Source: Candidatus Aminicenantota bacterium (GTDB lineage: Bacteria > Acidobacteriota > Aminicenantia > UBA2199). Taken from it: DNA of 10,328 nucleotides. Positions 8,256 through 10,328 of the stretch are shown here, piece after piece. How positions within the stretch are numbered: the stretch's first letter is position 1; each line of letters begins with the position of its first letter. The stretch is taken from the NCBI GenBank assembly GCA_024644125.1, contig JAHELQ010000157.1:1-10328 (forward strand), read 5' to 3'. The notes beneath the pieces were generated by a model, which did not search any database, was not told where the DNA came from, and saw only the letters and a list, made by a program, of their open reading frames with translations. The position numbers and the translations under genes were made by a program.

Positions 8256-8416
8256 ATTCACAATATGTATCACATCTATCACAATTCGTATCCCGATAAC
8301 TATTCTCTGTATCGTGATAATCACTTTTTGTATCCCTACGTATACCTTTTGAATCAACGCGCTCTCTTTTGAATCAATGTGTATGCCTTTTGTGTCATTG
8401 GGTTGTTTATTGAATC
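8117..8416 (+). repeat. Array of 15 octamers (TTTGWATC) with 21-base spacing
   Basis: Direct octamers begin at 8117, 8138, 8159, 8180, 8201, 8222, 8243, 8264, 8285, 8306, 8327, 8348, 8368, 8389 and 8409. Twelve of the fourteen steps are exactly 21 bases and two are 20 (8348 to 8368, 8389 to 8409). Ten copies are perfect TTTGAATC or TTTGTATC. The variants are TATGTATC (8264), TTCGTATC (8285), TCTGTATC (8306), TTTGTGTC (8389) and ATTGAATC (8409). The 13-base spacers are not repeated, but spacer position 2 is mostly C and positions 5, 8 and 11 are mostly pyrimidine. Twenty-one bases is two turns of B-DNA, so all cores would face one side of the helix. An array of protein-binding sites, or a repeat acting in RNA, is plausible. 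This is not CRISPR, because the repeats are far too short. The region fills most of the 434-base gap between the second receiver and the XRE gene. Confidence 0.9.
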
Positions 8417-8430
8417 ATTCGGCGAGAACT

Positions 8431-8455
8431 TTTCGACGGGCGCTTCGTATATTAT
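8431..8455 (+). promoter_or_regulatory. Weak candidate promoter of the XRE gene
   Basis: An AT-rich -10-like element (TATATT 8448-8453, or TATTAT 8450-8455) lies just upstream of the regulator's ribosome site. No good -35 hexamer is found at standard distance; TTTCGA at 8431-8436 is too close and poorly matched. The last array copies lie where an activator or autorepressor could act. Low confidence. Confidence 0.3.
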
Positions 8456-8467
8456 AGGCAGGAGGAC

Positions 8468-8872
8468 ATGATGACGTTGAATCGAACGGAGTTGCAGAAA
8501 GAAATTGGGCCCAGGTTCAGGAAGATCCGGCTGTCGTTGGGCTATACGCAGGAGCAGATGGCTGCGTTTTTTGGGTTGAAACGGCCGGGATACAGGCGGT
8601 ATGAGGGAGGAGAAACCTTTCCGGGGTTGCAGGCGTTGAAAATGTTGGCGGAAACGTTCAACGTGTCCATGGAGTGGTTGATCAGGGGAGAAGGCCCGAT
8701 GGTGAGAGATGAAACTCCACCTCCTTCGGCGAATTCCGGTTTTGAGAACGTCAAGTCCGATGTCCGGGAATTGGTGGCGAATATGGAGAGAATCCCATTG
8801 CTCCGCTTCAAGATTCTCGGCTTCTATCACCAATTTAAAATTGACAACGGCGACCTCTTCAAAGATGAGTAG
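8468..8872 (+). CDS. XRE-family helix-turn-helix regulator
   Basis: A protein of 133-134 residues. Residues about 12-75 form a Cro/C1-type HTH domain: IGPRFRKIRLSLGYTQEQMA, then AAFFGLKRPGYRRYEGGETFP with the recognition helix, then LKMLAETFNVSMEWLIRGEGP, the usual closing pattern of the family. The C-terminal ~55 residues are a proline-containing linker and a charged helix of unknown role. Two adjacent ATGs exist (8468 and 8471). AGGAGG at 8460-8465 is only two bases from the first and five from the second, so 8471 may be the real start. Family role: sequence-specific DNA binding, often autoregulatory. The octamer array directly upstream is an obvious candidate target, but nothing in the sequence proves it. 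Third positions are G-rich compared with the signalling genes. Confidence 0.88.
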   Translation: MMTLNRTELQKEIGPRFRKIRLSLGYTQEQMAAFFGLKRPGYRRYEGGETFPGLQALKMLAETFNVSMEWLIRGEGPMVRDETPPPSANSGFENVKSDVRELVANMERIPLLRFKILGFYHQFKIDNGDLFKDE

Positions 8873-8980
8873 AAGATTGAATTCGCCGAGGCACCCCCGG
8901 TCGATGGCCACTCACCAAATATATTCTTTATAGTCGCCCCCTAAATGTTAAAAAAAATCACTTGAATTTTGTGATGTGGG

Positions 8981-9009
8981 TTGACAGGATGCTGGAAAGG
9001 AATTATATT
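8981..9009 (+). promoter_or_regulatory. Strong sigma70-type promoter
   Basis: A perfect -35 TTGACA (8981-8986), a 17-base spacer and a -10 TATATT (9004-9009) predict transcription starting near 9016, about 170 bases before the next gene. It separates that gene from the XRE gene. The preceding stretch 8873-8980 shows no gene and no convincing terminator. Confidence 0.8.
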
Positions 9010-9015
9010 AAAAGA

Positions 9016-9180
9016 TGATAGAGTAGACAATCGAGGTGGCCGTCTATTGCGATTAAACGAAACCAGGTGGAATCAAGCGATAGAGTGTTCCGGTTATTTT
9101 GAGCGAAACCGGGATACGGAAACGACGATGGCGTCTCTATAGTTGTAACTTTACGGATAAAACATATAGAAAAGGAGCGA
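9016..9180 (+). promoter_or_regulatory. Long leader with potential RNA structure
   Basis: The predicted 5' leader can fold. A closing helix pairs ATAGAG (9080-9085) with CTCTAT (9135-9140). Inside it is a ten-pair hairpin, arms 9086-9095 and 9107-9116, with core CCGGTT/AACCGG and two G-U pairs. A small GACG/CGTC hairpin (9124-9127/9132-9135) competes for one base with the closing helix. Upstream, TAGAC (9024-9028) can pair with GTCTA (9042-9046). AGGTGG occurs twice (9034-9039, 9065-9070). I match it to no known riboswitch class. It could be a cis-regulatory RNA, a protein-binding leader or an unconstrained UTR. Confidence 0.35.
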
Positions 9181-9184
9181 TGCT

Positions 9185-9748
9185 ATGATGCTGGTGAAAG
9201 GCGCCGCCGTCAATATTTTGCCGAAGTATGTTCAGAAGAATTTTGGAAAAGAGGCATTGACTCAATGGCTGAATTCCATCACTCCCGCGGCGAGAGAGGT
9301 ATTCGACGGCTCAATCTCCGCTAAAGATTGGTTCCCTCTCAAAGAAGCGTTTATCGAACCGACCGCCACTCTCTGCCAGTTGTTTTACAATTGGGATTAC
9401 AAAGGGGCCTGGGAATTGGGCCGGTTCAGCGCGGATCAGAGCTTGAGGGGGATCTTCAAATTATTCGTGAAGTTCGGCTCGCCGGAGGTCCTGATCAACC
9501 GGGCCGGAGTCGCGTTCAGCACATATTATGATCCAAGCACGATCAAAGTGCAATTGGACGACCAGGGCTTCCCCATCATGCGCATCATGGAATTCGCTGA
9601 TATCGATAAATTGGTGGAGATGAGAATCGGAGGATGGATCGAGCGGGCTCTGGAAATCAGCGGCTGTAAGAATGTGGGAATCAAGATCACGAAATCCCTG
9701 ACGAAGGGAGATTCGTACACCGAATACAAAATCTCCTGGAGCAAATAG
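9185..9748 (+). CDS. Hypothetical protein, DUF2378-like
   Basis: A 187-residue soluble protein without signal peptide or membrane span. The opening VKGAAVNILPKYVQKNFG, then SITPAAREVFDGSI and a DWFPL motif (48-52), followed by helices with GAWELGRFSADQSL (74-87), resemble in layout the DUF2378/TIGR02265 proteins (known as a myxobacterial paralogue family) and more loosely V4R/H-NOX-like sensory folds. This is pattern recognition from memory. The C-terminal part (about 105-185) has alternating strands and a helix (FSTYYDPSTIKV, GIKITKS). No catalytic motif is visible. The start at 9185 is seven bases after GGAG (9174-9177); an adjacent ATG at 9188 is possible. It has its own strong promoter and a long leader, so it is probably a separate, regulated unit. 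A sensory or adaptor role is only a guess. Confidence 0.75.
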   Translation: MMLVKGAAVNILPKYVQKNFGKEALTQWLNSITPAAREVFDGSISAKDWFPLKEAFIEPTATLCQLFYNWDYKGAWELGRFSADQSLRGIFKLFVKFGSPEVLINRAGVAFSTYYDPSTIKVQLDDQGFPIMRIMEFADIDKLVEMRIGGWIERALEISGCKNVGIKITKSLTKGDSYTEYKISWSK

Positions 9749-9773
9749 GATCGAGGGTTACCGCCGCTGTGCA

Positions 9774-9813
9774 CCTGTGGGGTCGTACGACCACGGGTAC
9801 GCTCCGTACGGCC
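9774..9813 (+). terminator. GC-rich hairpin pair, possible weak terminator
   Basis: Hairpin 1 pairs 9774-9778 with 9793-9797 (one G-U), has a two-base bulge, then GGTC (9781-9784) with GACC (9789-9792) around GTAC. Its core GGTCGTACGACC (9781-9792) is a perfect palindrome. Hairpin 2 pairs GTACG (9797-9801) with CGTAC (9805-9809). Only four T bases follow (9815-9818), so intrinsic termination would be weak. Placement 26 bases after the stop of the preceding gene fits a terminator, but the palindrome could also be a protein site. Confidence 0.35.
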
Positions 9814-9863
9814 ATTTTGAAGAGTGGACAAGGAATAAATATTAATTTTTCACAACTCCGCCG

Positions 9864-9892
9864 TTTTCTTTTGTCAACAACTATACTATAAT
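9864..9892 (+). promoter_or_regulatory. Candidate promoter of the fumarate hydratase gene
   Basis: A perfect -10 TATAAT lies at 9887-9892. At 17 bases upstream the -35 would be TTTTCT (9864-9869), a weak match. The better hexamer TTGTCA (9871-9876) is only ten bases from this -10, though it is 16 from TATCCT (9893-9898). The -10 is convincing; the -35 is not settled. Confidence 0.5.
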
Positions 9893-9930
9893 TATCCTTA
9901 CAAAAACATCCTAAAAAAGGAGTAAGGTAT

Positions 9931-10328
9931 ATGGACCTTAAAGAATCAATTCTGGAACTCATTCGCAGGGCGGCGGCCGATCTTTCTCCAGATGTGGAGG
10001 AGGCGCTCGTGAATGCCCATCGAAACGAGGATGACGGAACTCCCGCTAAAAGTGTTTTCGGTACCATTCTCGATAACGTACGCATAGCCCGGGAGCAAAG
10101 CACTCCGATTTGCCAGGACACAGGTTCCCTGGTGTTTTACATCGATTATCCCAAAGGAGGCCACGAAGACCAATACCGGGCCGCCATCGATCAAGCGGCT
10201 AAAGAGGCTACCAGCCTCCAGTATTTGCGGCCCAACGCGGTGGACCCTATCACCGGGAAAAATTCAGGCACTAATATCGGGATCAACGCCCCGTATATCC
10301 ATTTTCACCAATGGGACAGCGACGATAT
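9931..10328 (+). CDS. fumA: Fumarate hydratase class I, alpha-type N-terminal region (partial)
   Basis: The first 132 residues are present; the gene runs off the window. Motifs typical of the iron-sulfur fumarase/tartrate dehydratase alpha part are clear: TPICQDTGSLVFYIDYP (58-74) with C61 as a presumed 4Fe-4S ligand, LRPNAVDPITGKNSGTNIG (99-117) and PYIHFHQW (121-128). Known reaction: reversible hydration of fumarate to L-malate in the TCA cycle, cytoplasmic and oxygen-sensitive. In many bacteria and archaea the alpha part is a separate subunit of about 280 residues followed by a beta subunit; in others both are fused, and the end is not visible. L-tartrate dehydratase alpha (TtdA) is the alternative. 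AAAAAAGGAG at 9913-9922 lies eight bases before the ATG and supports this start. It has no evident link to the signalling operon. Confidence 0.9.
   Translation, partial: MDLKESILELIRRAAADLSPDVEEALVNAHRNEDDGTPAKSVFGTILDNVRIAREQSTPICQDTGSLVFYIDYPKGGHEDQYRAAIDQAAKEATSLQYLRPNAVDPITGKNSGTNIGINAPYIHFHQWDSDD

Noticed and set aside
8190..8355. Minus-strand heptapeptide gene (Asp-Ser/Thr-Asn/Lys repeats)
   Set aside because: No start with a ribosome site was seen, the 20-base steps at 8348-8368 and 8389-8409 shift the frame, and two TGA codons break the downstream units. Kept only as a hypothesis in the findings.
8117..8416. CRISPR array
   Set aside because: The kept unit is 8 bases and the variable part 13 bases, both far below CRISPR repeat and spacer sizes, and no cas gene is nearby.
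8117..8416. Plasmid-type iterons or replication origin
   Set aside because: Unit length and direct orientation resemble iterons, but no Rep gene, DnaA-box cluster or partition gene is visible, and the flanks are signalling and metabolic genes.
8354..8911. 185-codon open frame on the minus strand
   Set aside because: It lies opposite the clear XRE gene, shows no recognisable domain and runs into the array. It is a shadow of the plus-strand gene.
8873..8980. Terminator after the XRE gene
   Set aside because: I found an A run at 8950-8957 but no stable GC-rich stem before a T run on the plus strand.
9016..9180. Cyclic di-GMP, glycine, TPP or cobalamin riboswitch
   Set aside because: The GAAACC and GGTGG segments prompted a check, but the defining conserved blocks of these classes are absent as far as I can see.
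1..10328. Insertion sequences, integrases, tRNA or rRNA genes
   Set aside because: No transposase or integrase motif, terminal inverted repeats, cloverleaf or rRNA-like sequence was seen in the window.

Overview
All supported genes lie on the plus strand. Shine-Dalgarno sequences, sigma70-type promoters, ATGA gene overlaps and two-component domains show a bacterium. The sequence is moderately AT-rich with GC-richer patches. Multidomain ATPase/GAF/kinase proteins, free-standing receivers and a class III cyclase suggest a signalling-rich environmental lineage. I cannot name the phylum from the sequence.

Bases 1-8033 form a tightly packed, translationally coupled signalling operon: the 3' end of an unrecognised gene (to 95); a 956-residue protein with two P-loop ATPase modules (92-2962); a 954-residue protein with a P-loop ATPase module, two GAF domains and a histidine-kinase core (2959-5823); a single-domain receiver (5810-6238); a class III nucleotide cyclase with an intact catalytic set (6228-7598); and a second single-domain receiver (7623-8033). 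Four junctions overlap and one has a 24-base gap. A reasonable model, inferred and not shown, is that the ATPase proteins and the GAF/kinase protein sense and integrate a signal, the receivers relay it, and the cyclase makes a cyclic nucleotide. The operon's promoter and true first gene lie outside the window.

Bases 8034-8467 hold no secure gene. Their main content is the most unusual feature here: fifteen direct copies of an octamer close to TTTGWATC, almost all exactly 21 bases apart (two at 20), from 8117 to 8416. The 13-base spacers differ in sequence but keep a pyrimidine at nearly every third position. The array starts about 80 bases after the second receiver's stop and ends about 50 bases before an XRE-family regulator gene (8468 or 8471 to 8872).

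Bases 8873-9184 hold a near-consensus promoter (TTGACA, 17-base spacer, TATATT) and a leader of about 165 bases that can fold. It precedes a 187-residue protein (9185-9748) that loosely resembles the DUF2378 group. After a GC-rich hairpin region and a TATAAT-type promoter, the window ends inside a class I fumarate hydratase alpha-type gene (9931 onward), which marks the return to housekeeping metabolism.
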